A stretch of 64,000 nt of DNA from contig CM042032.1 in assembly GCA_023525975.1 (NCBI GenBank), forward strand, positions 74,918,260-74,982,259. The letters are read 5' to 3'. Of the stretch, positions 53,022 to 64,000 are shown in pieces. The stretch's first letter is position 1. Every line of letters starts with the position of its first letter. Origin of the DNA: Smallanthus sonchifolius (lineage: Eukaryota > Streptophyta > Magnoliopsida > Asterales > Asteraceae). The translations under genes were made by a program, and so were the position numbers. A model generated the notes under the pieces. That model made no database searches. It saw only the letters and a program-made list of their open reading frames with translations, and was not told the origin of the DNA.

Positions 53022-56000
53022 TTACATGGAAAACAGTCGCCTGCAATGTCTCCCTAGTCGATCTTGCACACCGCGTGCATCAGCATTCACAATCTCATCA
53101 ATCAAGTCTTTGAAAATAAGACGCTCTATGTCTAGAACAAGACCAGGAACCTCATGACAGTACGTGTTCCAATCTTGTGAATTTTTGTTCACATCTGCAC
53201 TTACAAGGATTTTTACTTCATCATCCTCATCATATATGCATCTCTCAGAGCTACTTTGGAGATTATCTATTTCTAACCACAATTCTCTCAGTAGCTTTTC
53301 TCCATCCACAAATCTCCCACAACCTTTTCCAGAAAAACCAGACATGGCTAATTTGCGGAAAAGAATATCATTCACAGAATCAAAGATCAATTTTCTTCTG
53401 ACTCTCTCATTGGATTTGGAACTTGGGTACTTTTTGTGGCATTCATAATTTGTTTTCTCCAAAATATGGAACAACTCAGGCTTTATCAAACTGCCAGATG
53501 AGTGAAGCTGGGCTATCCTGATGGCAGAATCTGGATCTTTTAGAAAACCCGATGCTGATAATATCTCTCTGATGTATTTATGGTCCCCATTTGTGCTTTT
53601 GCGTGGAGATTTTTCTCTCTCACCATCAGTGGAGTTCAATAATTCAATTTGATGGACCTCACCTGCGTCCGTATGGGTGACCAAGTTATAGATCCCCACT
53701 TGATTCCATTCGGTTTCATCAATGCGTAAGTTGTCATAGTCTGAAAAGAGGAATACATAAGCGACAATTGTTAGCTTGTTAATGTGACTAAAAATAGTTT
53801 GTAAATACTCTTAAAGTTTTCTGTCATATGTTTCTAGTTAAATTTCACTTTTTGAATTATTGTATAGTCATGAACCATTAATGTATTCTGCAGTACCATA
53901 TATTAGTAGGGCAGGTTGGCAGACAAGAAATGTACCATTAAAAGCAGCCGGTTTCTTCTTTACTGGAGATGGCATGTCTTCCACATAAAAGGCATCAAGA
54001 ACTGAAACGGGACTCGCTTGTTCCATGGTAAGTTTGGCAAGTTCAACCATTGGCTTATCTTCTATCAATCTTTCTTTGAAGTTATTCTGAAAAGACAAAG
54101 CTGACATATGTTAAGATAACTGCATTTGTAACAAAAACATGTATGTATAAATGTATATTTTTAAACAAATTAACTGAACCAATCTCACTTACCAGCGCGA
54201 TTTCCTGTTTACTTTCTGATTTGTGGGAATTAACTGTATAACCATCTTGGCTTAGGCTTCTTGTTCCATTACTTTGCATACATGATTGGTCATTGTTTTT
54301 CATTGGATTATTTAGCTTGATTTTCGGGTTTCTGGTTTTCAAATTGGATTGTTTTTTGATTATGCTCGAATCAGATGATGGCCCGTTAACACATTGCTTG
54401 TCCATACCATTCTTTGACCTTTGTAGTCTTGGGCTCGAGACGGGTCTCTCTCCATTCGGGTCCTCTAGTGATCTTGGTGTCCTACCAGTTGCCTTATTAT
54501 TCCTTGGAGTTGGATCTTTTACCTGCTTTCTAGCCTTATGGTTAACATAATGAAGACCTGTGACCATCACAGGCTCTGTAGCCATCTTAGCTGGTGTCAC
54601 AGCCCGGTTCAGGAGTTCACGTCTCTTTGGTGAGTCAGGACCCTTGACAGTGGGTGAACCTGGTTGGTCATTTTTCTGGCTATCCAGAGACTGCTCTTTG
54701 TTCTCAAACACTGTTTTTTTCATCTGCATTGCTTCAACTATATGCTTAAGTGCTATGAGATCCTCCCCTGATGTTTCAAACCCAAGTTCTCTCAATCTTT
54801 TCTCCATCTCACCATAAACAGAAGGTTTTTTGGAACCATGGTCACCACTTTCCTGCGGTTGCAAAGCTGGCTTAATCTTCGAGTGCACCCTTGGAGAACT
54901 TGAACCCAATTGGTCACCAAAAGCCGGCTTGATCTTCACGGTCTCAACTTCACAAACGGAATCTGTTAAACTGTCCAGACCCATTAACCGAGCCACAATA
55001 CCTGATGATGGTCTCTTATTACTTCCTGGCTCACTTCTTGACTCATTCATGGAATTAGTTTTTGAGTTTTGCTTGCTATCTAATGACAGCCTTGGAAGCT
55101 CTTTGACTTTGAAACTTGACTTCAATGAATATTGTGACTCCCTTTCATCACAAGAATATCTTGATATCTCCTTGACTTTTTTTACTGCTGATGATATCTT
55201 CTGAGTCTTTACAAGGTTCTGGTCTTTTCTTTCATATTGAATGGGACTTTGTTGTATGAAAGGCCTTGGAGAATCAACATGCTTCAAGACAGGGCCGCCT
55301 CGTTCATCTTTTGTCACACGGATCACTCTACTCATTGAGTCCTTGACCACATCCCTGATATCGGGTGGCGGTAGTGACCATTCTTGTTGTTTTTTGTGCA
55401 AGTTTGGGGATGTGGGTTTAGGCGGAAGTTGCCATTCCGTCTGAACCCTTTTACTACAATCAAAAGATGAGAAAGTGGTAGATGAGCAAGAAGAAGAAGA
55501 CGAGTTTCTTGATGATTCAACGGAGGGTCGATTCTTTTCTTCCATCATCGTCTTCTTTCGGTTTTTCTCCTGTAATTTTCAAATTTCAGTTAAACATTTA
55601 TATTTCTGCTCATGTTTAGATATGGCAAAAGCTATTAGTTTCTTTCTTTGTCTTTACCTTAGCTTTTTGTGATGATTTCTTCAACTCCTTCTCACCATTT
55701 TCACCTTGACATAAACATCAATTCACAATTCTTAGTATGTTTCATTATATAGACTATATTGTAATTGTGTGCATATGATTTCTTAAACATTAGTGAAGTA
55801 ATTTCGGTCATTACACAGAGAAGCGTGAAATTAAGAACCAAAAATATGTTGAAAACCATGAGAAATAGCTTTAACTTTTATACATATAGCTTAATTTTTC
55901 GTACCTAAACAAATAAATAAAAGAAGGGTGTTTGTATAACCACCTGATCTCTCATTTTCTCCATCCCCACTCTCTCGTTCTACGATATATGCATATATGC

Positions 56001-56547
56001 GATTTTTCGTATCATTTTCTCCATCCCCATTCTCTCGTGCTACGCATATATGCATATATGTGATTTTTGTTTCCTTTAAGACATGCATGTTAATGAAAAA
56101 ATGGTTTAAAAATTAACCAACTAGATAAACACAATTAAAGCGTTATGTACAAGTGTTAAAGCAGTTCTCGCTATATATGTACATATAAATCCAATTTAAA
56201 TAGTACAATGGCCACATGTTTTACTCAACATGACCAAATTTATTATGTTTCCAATTTCTGACAAATAATGGTACTAGTAGTAGTTACAATTTTGATCATT
56301 TTGTGACATGAAAAGTAGAAACCATAACTATTTTCAGATGAACACACACAAATACAATAAGCACATGTTGGTTTAGTGCATATGTTAAATTTGTACCTTG
56401 AGTTAGCCTGTTCTGGCTCCGCCAATGGCGGTGCAGACCGAGAAGGTAACCGCGGTCTAGAAGATTAAAAAATCCATTCATGCATCCTAACTGCTTCTGC
56501 AGCCCTTGTTTATCTTCTCTAACTGTATACACAACCTTAGTAGCCAT
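53022..56547 (-). CDS. LNG1: LONGIFOLIA1/2-like protein (TRM family), five exons
   Basis: Exons, minus strand: 56547-56397, 55704-55658, 55569-54193, 54086-53936 and 53740-53022. All introns are GT-AG and phases join to 2,445 nt, i.e. 814 aa. The N-terminus has KQLGCMNGFFNLLDR, typical of LONGIFOLIA proteins. The middle has ISRYSCDERE, LPRLSLDSK, IVARLMGLDSL and EKRLRELGFETSGEDLIALK. The C-terminal DUF4378 region has HKYIREILSASGF, KLIFDSVNDIL and PGLVLDIERLIFKDLI. LNG/TRM1/2 proteins bind microtubules and promote longitudinal cell elongation (family knowledge from Arabidopsis). The gene appears intact. LNG1 versus LNG2 cannot be decided here. Confidence 0.92.
55658..55704 (-). other. Mini-exon 2 (47 nt) of the LONGIFOLIA-like gene
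   Basis: Encodes (G)ENGEKELKKSSQKAK, matching the Lys-rich region of LNG proteins. It is needed to bring exon 1 (phase 1) and exon 3 (phase 0) into frame. It is flanked by CAAG acceptor and AAG/GTAAAG donor sequences. A diverged copy lies at about 29823-29869. Confidence 0.85.
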
Positions 56548-56734
56548 TTCTCTACCACCACTCTTCCTTTCTTCACACTGAAAAACTTAAAAAACCTTCT
56601 ATTTTTTTTTAAATTAAAAAAAAGCACCAGAACAAAAAGAAGATTCTTTTCTTGTTCAAGTGTACAGTGACTTGAAGTTCTTTCTGTAAAGCTGCAAAAA
56701 GAATGTGCAGAACTAACTAGTTTTCCCTCCACTC

Positions 56735-56741
56735 TTTTATA
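56735..56741 (-). promoter_or_regulatory. LONGIFOLIA-like gene TATA box
   Basis: The minus strand reads CCTATAAAAGAG about 190 bp upstream of the start codon, giving a 5' UTR of roughly 155 nt that includes a CT-rich stretch. Confidence 0.6.
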
Positions 56742-56759
56742 GGAAAAAAGAAACTTAAT

Positions 56760-57829
56760 TAAATAACAAAAAAGAAAAATAAACAAAAAAAACTTGTAAT
56801 GCTACTCTTTTATGACCAGATGATTATGGGTTCAAGTCGTTTCTTAACAAAAACCGGCAGGGTTAGCTGGGTCGGGTTTTAGGTTATTATAGAAGGAAAA
56901 AGATGGAAAGAAAGAAAGAAAAATTTGAAATTTATTTTGGTCCTCAAAGAAGGGTGCTAGAGGTATGGTTGGATGGGGATTTTGAAGCAATATATGGAAG
57001 TATTGTTGGATTATTTTATTTTGGAAATGAAATGGTGACAAATTTCCAGATTAAGAGGGAAATGTGATGGCATTTTATATTTATATTGTTTTTTAGAGTT
57101 TGGATGTGGATGTGGTCAGATCTGGATAGCCATGTGGACAAAGTAATGTGGATGGGGCCCTTTTCATGTGGAGTGTGTCAGTTGAGGAGGCTAAACTATA
57201 CTCTTTTTCTAGCAAAGTGCATGTACATTTTGTATTGTCAATTTGCAGTTTCTAAACCCCTTTTGTAGTGCATTCAATTGTGGAGACTCAGAGATATTCA
57301 CCTTGTTTATAATAACGCAGAGTCGAAGCATAAAAAAGAAATAATACGTATTTACAAATAAAACTGATAAATTCAGGGAAAGTTATCAAAGTTAAAATCC
57401 GTTAAACTGTTCGTATTCATATTTTATGGGACTGTAGTCCCAGATGGGTCAAAAGTTATGTCCGTTTTAAGTAAAACTCCTTTCTAGCGCACATCGTTTG
57501 GTCCAAAATGAGTAGGTTAATTCTTAAATTAGCCTTGTGTCATATAATAAGTAATTTTACGCGGTGTACAAATATTTTTTCTCTTATATAATTTTACCAG
57601 GTTACCTTAAGAATATGATTAAAAAACTATATTATTATAAAAACAATATAAAGATTTATAGAACAATTAAAAGTACTATCTTCTTATTTTATTTAATTTG
57701 ATCATTAATAATCATGGTATTTCAGTTAGCATGCCCTAGAAAGCTGCTACATTTTGATGTTAGCTTGAGATAATTAACTGTGAGAAAACCTTTCAAAAGG
57801 AATAGAATGCATTGATGATGATGTGCATC
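56760..57829. other. Upstream intergenic region of the LONGIFOLIA-like gene
   Basis: AT-rich promoter-side DNA with no supported ORF and no recognised transposon. Confidence 0.45.
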
Positions 57830-58557
57830 TAGGGGTGTTCATCGGGTTTTTTAATCGGGTTTCGGGTTATTCGGTTCGGGTTATTCGGGTTTTTGTTATA
57901 AGAATCTTACCCGTTTACCGACCCAAAGATTCAGGATAATCGGTTTCGGGTTTATTCGGGTCGAGTTAATCGGTATTCGGGTTTCTAAGTATAAGTTGCA
58001 ACACATACTTTACAATTTAACTTATCATGATATTAATTAAATAATAAGCACAAAATGTCAAAGAAAAGCACTCCCAATATGATCTTCCGTCCAAACCCAT
58101 TCACTAAACAAATATATTAACTAAAAAACACCAAATAAATGAGCATAAAACGAAACCGTATCAACCAATCGTATAACTAAAAAGAAAATGTAAAATCGTA
58201 TCAACCAATAAACTTCTTAACAGTGTTCACTATTTAAATTACCACCTTCATGTCCGCTCGTCCGTTTCCAATCATATATTTTAAAAAAAGCAAAATAAAA
58301 TAAGCATTAAAAATGGTTAGATGTATATTGAGTACAAATAAATACTAATAATAAAAATACCTTATTTTTATTCGGGTTAATTGGGTTAACCCGATTAACC
58401 TTTTTTAACCCAATTACCAAACCGAATACTACCTTCGGTTTCGGTTTCCATCTTAAACGGGTGGGTTGTTTGGGTTTCATCTTAATTGGGTTAATTAGGT
58501 TCGGGTTGATTCGGATTGGGTTCGATATTCGAGTTTCGGGTAAAAACGACACCCCTA
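57830..58557. mobile_element. hAT-type nonautonomous TIR element, 728 bp
   Basis: Ends TAGGGGTGT and ACACCCCTA are exact inverted repeats, flanked by a perfect 8-bp duplication TGTGCATC (57822-57829 and 58558-58565). An 8-bp TSD is the hAT hallmark. The interior is rich in 'CGGGTTATTCGG' and 'GGGTTAACCCGATTAACC' subterminal repeats and has no transposase ORF. Confidence 0.88.
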
Positions 58558-58976
58558 TGTGCATCCATGCACATAGGCAGTACAATGATTGCCCATATAC
58601 ATGATTATCAAAGTACAAGTGATGGAATGCATGCATGCTTAATCTATATGTACTTTTGAACTTTGTATATATCCATCTATCCGAGTAAACCTGTTTTTGT
58701 GGAGGTAGTTGACTCTGATGGTTGGGCTTGGGAGCATGACCACATGCATAAAGGTCTCACATGAGGATTGCTTGCCTTTGTTTCACTAGACATTCAACAA
58801 TCATTTAGCTATCAATCAAGTTAACCTTACTAAGTTCCAAGAACTTAAAATAAGAGAAAATAAGTATATTTCTTTTCTAAAATTTATTAATTTAACTGTT
58901 ATAAAATCTTTTAATAAAAAGAAACTCGATTAATACCCGACGTACATGAACCTTTTTTGCGTAAAACTTAGTATCT

Positions 58977-59290
58977 TTTGCGCCAATTAGACTTCGGGCA
59001 AAAGTTTAATAATTTTGTGTTGATTAGACCGATAATACGTGAAGCATTATTGGTCTTTTTTGCGCCAATTAGACCTCGAGCAAAAGTTTAATAATTTTGT
59101 GTCGAGTAGACCAATAATACGTGAAACGTTATTGGTCTCTTTTGCGCCAATTACACCTTGGGCAAAAGTTTAATAATTTTGTGTCGATTAGACCAATGAT
59201 ACATGAACCATTATTGCGTAAAACTTAGTCTTTTTGCACCAATTAGACATGGACGTAAAAGTTTAATAATTTTGCGTCGATTAGACTACT
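58977..59290. repeat. Tandem repeat, about 82-bp units, four copies
   Basis: Units begin TTTGCGCCAATTAGAC at 58977, 59059, 59141 and (diverged, TTTGCACC) 59233. Each contains 'AAAAGTTTAATAATTTTG' and ends with 'TAGACCAATAATACGTGAA'. The last interval is 92 bp. Confidence 0.88.
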
Positions 59291-60289
59291 AATCAATAAC
59301 ACATTTACACATGTTATAATTGACCTAATACTTACCGTAATCTGGGTCGTTGATGTGATCTAGATACATGTGACATATTTTGTTTGGATGTGTAACGGTT
59401 AATTAGAAAACTAGAAAAAATCAGTCATTATTTAGGTAATGTATTTAATTATAATGACTGTTTATGTTATTTTAACATGACTCTCTCAACACCAAATCAC
59501 CAAGTGATTCACACAGGGTGTCAAGAAAATATGGTTTGTGTGTTTTATTTGAATATTTAATGGGAGGTAACTTATTGCACATTCTTCTAGGGTTCTAAAA
59601 AGGGGTTGAAGATTGTGTGACCATTAAACAAGGATTACAAGTAGTTAAGTGATTGTTATTTGCAAATCAAGATTCTCTTTAGTCACTTTTTATCACTTGA
59701 AAAGAAGTGAAAGAGCATAAAAGTTTTGTGCACCCGGGATAGATACCTTTAGAAAAAAGAAACACATTTCATCCTTTTATAAAGCTCATGTATATATACA
59801 AACATACGTATATACATACACACACGCTCGTTTAATTAAGAACCATACATCAGGGGGAGCTTTGAGGGTGGGCGACCAACTTTCTGGAGGGACCACGTTC
59901 TAGAGGGAGCCCAATTTTTTTTCTCGTTTAGGTACCGTAGGTCGATTAACATATACAAAAAAATATAAATTTATTAGTAATTACATTTTCTAAAAGGGAC
60001 CCAATAAGTCTAGGTTTTTTAAGAACTAGTGTTTTTGCTGAAAGGGTATTCTAGAGGGGGCTCAATAAGTCAAGTTGTTTACCAATTAGGTTAAAACAGA
60101 TTTATTTTTTTATTCTTTATTTTAAAAAACAAAAAAAGGAGATAGACTACAGGCCGAATTGGCGATTGCAATTGGCGTCTGGCGATAATCAATACTCGAT
60201 AGTTGATAAATAAAAAAGTCGAGGCTTATTGTGATAGGTGATTGAAGATTGTTCACTATATAAAAAAACATACTAATTTTTAAAATATT
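59291..60289. other. Unassigned region before the hAT relic
   Basis: No gene. Two diverged copies of 'TCTAGAGGGRGCYCAAT' lie near 59900 and 60051. They may belong to the decayed 5' part of the hAT element whose transposase end follows. Confidence 0.4.
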
Positions 60290-60536
60290 TGAAATATGTT
60301 GGTTATTTTCCTAATGCATTAATTGCATATAGAGTCTTGTTGACCATTCTAGTAATGGTGACACTGACATCTATAGAAATAAACTTTTCAAAATTTAAGT
60401 TGTTGAATTCTACTTACGATCCACAATGTCACAAGAAATAATTAATAAATTGACAATAATAGCTATTGAAAATGATTATTTAGAGAGTTTGGATTATGAA
60501 GAGTTGATCAACAACTTTGCTCCAAAAATGCTATGA
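60290..60536 (+). pseudogene. hAT transposase C-terminal relic
   Basis: Across frames the segment reads YFPNALIAYRVLLTI, then VTLTS..NFSKFKLLNS, then MSQEIINKLTIIAIENDYL ending in a short acidic YEELINNF stretch. This is the hAT dimerisation region of TTF/ZMYM-type plant transposases. It has frameshifts and is only the end of the gene. Confidence 0.7.
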
Positions 60537-60813
60537 GAGCTTCATGATTCCGATTCGTTTAACTATGAAAAATAGATAATTTTCTACGGTAATTTTGCTT
60601 TATTTATTGTTATAACAATTATTGTCTTTTTAATGAATTATATATATATAAGTTTATATTTTAGGGGCCCATTTTTACTAGTAGCACAGGGCATCCGAAA
60701 TCTCATGGACGGTATGCCAAAACATGTAAATTTTTTGTTTTAATTTTTTGATTTATTAACTGTTTAGTTTTTATTAAAAATAGTAAATTGGATGAGGACG
60801 AATTCTAAAATAC

Positions 60814-61735
60814 CATTGTTTTAAAAACCGGTTCAAACCTGCCGGTAATACCGGTTGAACCGGATCTCGATCACTAGCCCGGTAAGTTTGATCCCGGTAA
60901 ATTAGAAAAATGGTTTGTAACTTGAACCGCCGGTATTACCGGGTTAGACCATTGTACCGGTTTTAAGCCAAAGTAAAATTTTAGGGCCGGTTAACAAATT
61001 AAGTTTTAGCGGCCTGATTAAAACCTTTTAACCTAACCAGTAAGATATACTTTTTTATGTTATTATTAACTATATTAGTTTGTTATTTTTTATTATTTTG
61101 ATAATCATTTTCTTATGTAGCCGAATTGTGGAGATTATTTGGTTGAGATTATCCGTTAATGCAAAACTTTGTTGTTCGAATATTAAGTCAAACCGCATCT
61201 TTTTCTGGTTGTGAACGTAATTGAAGTGTATTTGAAAGGATTCACACGAAAAAAAGAAATAGGTTGGAACATGAAATACTAAATGACCTTGTGTTTGTTC
61301 ATTACAACTTGTGTTTACAAAATAGGTACGATTGAATTTTTTTTAAATTTTTTATTACATCGTAATTTACTTTTTAAGTGGTAACATTTGGGGATGACGA
61401 TGATAGTGAATTTCATCTTTTATGCGATCGTGAACTTGATGCATTCAACACTTCAATGATATAAAGCAATTGTACGCTTTTATTTAAAAAAAACTTTGTT
61501 GGAAAATTGATTGCTTTTGGATTATTTCTTTTATTATAGATTGACTTTGGATTATTTTTTATTATGGAATCATTTACTTTTGGATTATTTTTTGAGTTGA
61601 AGTTGTATTTTTATGGAATTATAGGGTTAACTAGTCAGCACGGTTGAACCGCCCGGTACAACCTGGTACAATCGGTTGAACTATTTCTGAGCCCAACCCG
61701 ATACGGTTTAAAAACGATTTTTTAAAACATTGTAA
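60814..61735. mobile_element. TIR-like element with CCGGT-rich ends
   Basis: The left end CATTGTTTTAAAAACCGG and the right end (reverse complement CAATGTTTTAAAAAATCG) form an imperfect inverted repeat. Subterminal 'CCGGTT' and 'ACCGGGTT' words cluster at both ends. Flanks TAAAATAC and TAAATAC are similar but not identical, so the target duplication is unproven. No transposase ORF. Confidence 0.5.
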
Positions 61736-61860
61736 ATACTAATGTTCCCATTCTATGTAATTTAATCTAGCGTATTTGAAGAGAGGTTACATAACGAAGG
61801 GAACTTGGACAACTAAATGTTGATCTAGATAATAAAGTCCAACGATGGTTTTGTAAATTA

Positions 61861-62009
61861 TGGAATACTCTTTTGAATATCATTCATCAAGGATTACAAT
61901 ACAAATACATAGGGAAAACCCTAACCGACTAAGCTAAACTAGGAAGGTAAATATACACAATAATATAAATAATAAATACAATATAATCACAATATATATT
62001 TGTCTAATA
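61861..62009 (-). repeat. Element F probable 3' LTR
   Basis: The minus strand runs from TATTAGACAAAT (expected TGTTAGAC, one change) to GAGTATTCCA, 149 bp, directly after a GA-rich tract following RNase H. No second copy in the window. Confidence 0.55.
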
Positions 62010-64000
62010 GGCTCCCTCAGTCTGAGCGGTAGACAGACGAACGCACAGACTGGACTTGAAACGGTTGAAGAGTTGTTTTGGAATATCCTTGTTGAAGATT
62101 TCGGCATATTGGTAGTCCGTTGAAATGTGAAGAACACAAATGGCCACCTTTTCCTGGACAATATGAATGTTGATTTCGACATGTTTTGTATGTTGATGTT
62201 GGACGGGGTTTTCCAATAAATATACGGCAGATACATTGTCACAAAAAAATGATTGTGGCATCACGTGTGGGAAGATGCAATTCAAGTAATAGATTACGAA
62301 GCCAGCTAGTTTTAGATGTGGTGTTGGCAACACTGCGTTAATTGGCTTCAACATTGGAACATGATATTGTGTATTGTCGTTTAGATGACCATGAAACCAG
62401 ATTATCTCCAAGAAAAACACAATATCCTGAAGTAGAGCGTCAGAAGACCAGGTGTGCATAAATAGATATTGAAAAGGTGGTTCCCTCCGGGTGTGCATAA
62501 ATAGATATACTTGTTGGATAGCATAGGAGATATCTGGTCAAGCGAATGTTAAGTACTGTAGTGCTCCAGCTAAGTTAATATAAAGAGTTCCATCTGTTAG
62601 GGCGGTGCTGGTAGTGGCATTGAGCTTGGAGTCGTTATCAACGGTAGTCACACATGGTTTGTAATTTTGCGTAGCAGCTCAGGCGAGAATGTCGGTAGCA
62701 TAGGACTCCTTTTATAGAAAAAGACCACCATTTTTCTTTGTTACCGGTATGCAAAGAAAGTGATGAAGATTCCCAAGATCAGTCATGGTTAACTTGGTTG
62801 ATAGCAAATAAATGATATCCCGTAAAAACCTGTCATCAGAGGCAGTTAAAATAATGTCATCGACATATAAGAGTAAATACACTATCCGAGTGCCGTTTTT
62901 ATAAACAAAGAGTGAGGAATCACTCGCAGTGTTTAGAGATACACAATTAATGATAACGTGGCAAAGAGGTGGTATCATGCACGGGGTGCCTGTTTGAGGC
63001 TATACAAAGATTTCCTAAGACGACATACATGTGATGGATGGTGTTTATCTACAAAAACCGGGAGGCTGAAACATGTATACAGTTTCGTTCAGGTCTTGTG
63101 TAAAAAGGCCTTTCTAACGTCAAGTTGATGCATAGGCCAAGCCCAGAAGACGACGATACTAAGCATTGTCCGAATGGTGGTAGGTTAAACTACAGGACTA
63201 AATGTGTCATATCAATCAATGCCAACCTGTTAGGATTTCCCGTTTACTACAATTTGGGCTTTATATATTTTTAATGTGCCATTTTGATGATATTTGTGGC
63301 GATAGAGCCACATGCATCGAATAACGTGCGCATTGGCCGGTCGGGGTACCAACTCCCATGTGTCATATTCTATTAGAGCCATGTATTAGTCAGCCATGGC
63401 TTGATGCCAATTCGGATCGATTAAGGCTACAAGGTGAGACTTGGGAAGTGGAGAGATAGGTGTGGTAGTGGTGGTATGGAGGTTAAATGGAACCATGGGT
63501 TTAGAAACCCCGACTCGAGAGTATGTGGTCATAGGATGTGAGGTGATAGGTAGCGGGTTTTGGTTAATCATGATAATGGGAGGTTGGTCCATTGATGAAG
63601 GTGATGTGTTGGGAGTGGGGGCTGGACTAAAGGCTAGGCGGGCGGCTGTGGTATGGACGGTGGAAGGTGGGAAGATGTTGAGCCAGTATGGGATGGGGAG
63701 TCTAATGGGCCGATATGGGTGGTAGAATTAGTGGACTGGGATTCCGATTGGGAGGGAATAGGTATAGTGTCGGTTGGTTTGGGTGGGGATCGAAAATAGG
63801 TGTTTTGAGTAAAAATTGTTAGGGAGGGTTCTTGTTCAACGAAGGAGTAGTCGTTTGGTGTTTGGATTTAAAGATTGGAAAATGTGTTTCGTCAAACGTG
63901 ATGTGTCTTGACACAATAACCTTGTTGGTGGCAACCTAAAGACATTGGTAACCGCGGTAATCTGCGGGGTAACCTAGAAATATGCATAGATAGGAGAGTA
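62010..64000 (-). pseudogene. Element F pol (integrase end, RT, RNase H), disrupted
   Basis: From the right edge: an integrase C-terminal stretch reading FLGYPADYRGYQCL, then NKVIVSRHITFDETHF. Then come a linker and RT start (PKSHLVALIDPNWHQAMAD near 63390-63440), RT with LLLYVDDIILTAS near 62865, and RNase H with NPVQHQHTKHVEINIHIVQE near 62150. The end is at 62010. Many stops and shifts interrupt it; not functional. Confidence 0.8.

Larger units (their letters stand above)
61861..64000 (-). mobile_element. Element F: degenerate copia element, 3' part
   Basis: On the minus strand the sequence enters from the right edge in integrase and continues through RT and RNase H to a short 3' LTR. The small LTR and the RNase H ending suggest the Ale lineage (inference). 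No dyad array like those of A-D was seen in its LTR. Confidence 0.75.

Noticed and set aside
54293..55444. Plus-strand ORFs of 67-124 aa over the LONGIFOLIA-like gene
   Set aside because: They are antisense shadows of exon 3, which has clear LNG motifs on the minus strand.

Overview
The window is nuclear DNA of a eudicot plant, probably Asteraceae. The evidence is two single-copy eudicot genes (TAF8 and a LONGIFOLIA/TRM gene with GT-AG introns) embedded in nested LTR retrotransposons whose gag and accessory ORFs look like families common in Asteraceae; the family assignment is recalled, not searched. No rRNA, tRNA or CRISPR was seen.

Layout. 1-8508: 3' part of a Ty3/gypsy Athila-type element A (+), with broken pol, a broken ATHILA ORF and a 3' LTR. 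8509-11163: 3' part of another LTR. It interrupts element D (-, 11164-13664), the 5' end of a Ty1/copia element. 13930-24898: element B (+), a very young copia-type element with an intact long gag, no pol and a large accessory ORF; its right LTR runs on into a second PBS and leader (to 25368), next to a small TIR element. 26391-27906: TAF8 (+). 29715-29980: relic of a LONGIFOLIA intron and mini-exon. 30941-35049: complete-length RTE-type LINE with an 18-bp target duplication. 37448-50921: complete-length copia element C (-) with 5-bp target duplication, gag, pol and the same accessory ORF family as B. 53022-56547: LONGIFOLIA-like gene (-, five exons that join in phase). 57830-61735: two TIR elements, an 82-bp tandem repeat and a hAT transposase relic. 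61861-64000: degenerate copia element F (-).

Main observation. Four LTR elements (A, B, C, D) each carry their own short dyad-symmetric motif in many copies. In all four LTRs the motif array lies just upstream of the TATA box. B, C and D also carry it in the leader between PBS and gag. B and C carry it again upstream of a second, internal TATA box and inside a putative intron ending just before the accessory ORF; A has a comparable array and splice acceptor before its ATHILA ORF. C has compensated variants in which both arms changed together, which points to selection on dyad symmetry. The accessory proteins of B (about 1,069 codons if one short intron is removed) and C (about 1,063 codons) are colinear over their whole length, although B has lost all of pol. 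I propose an element-encoded factor with cognate motif arrays, comparable in logic to the VANC anti-silencing proteins of VANDAL transposons; this is inference. The two host genes appear unrelated to the system.
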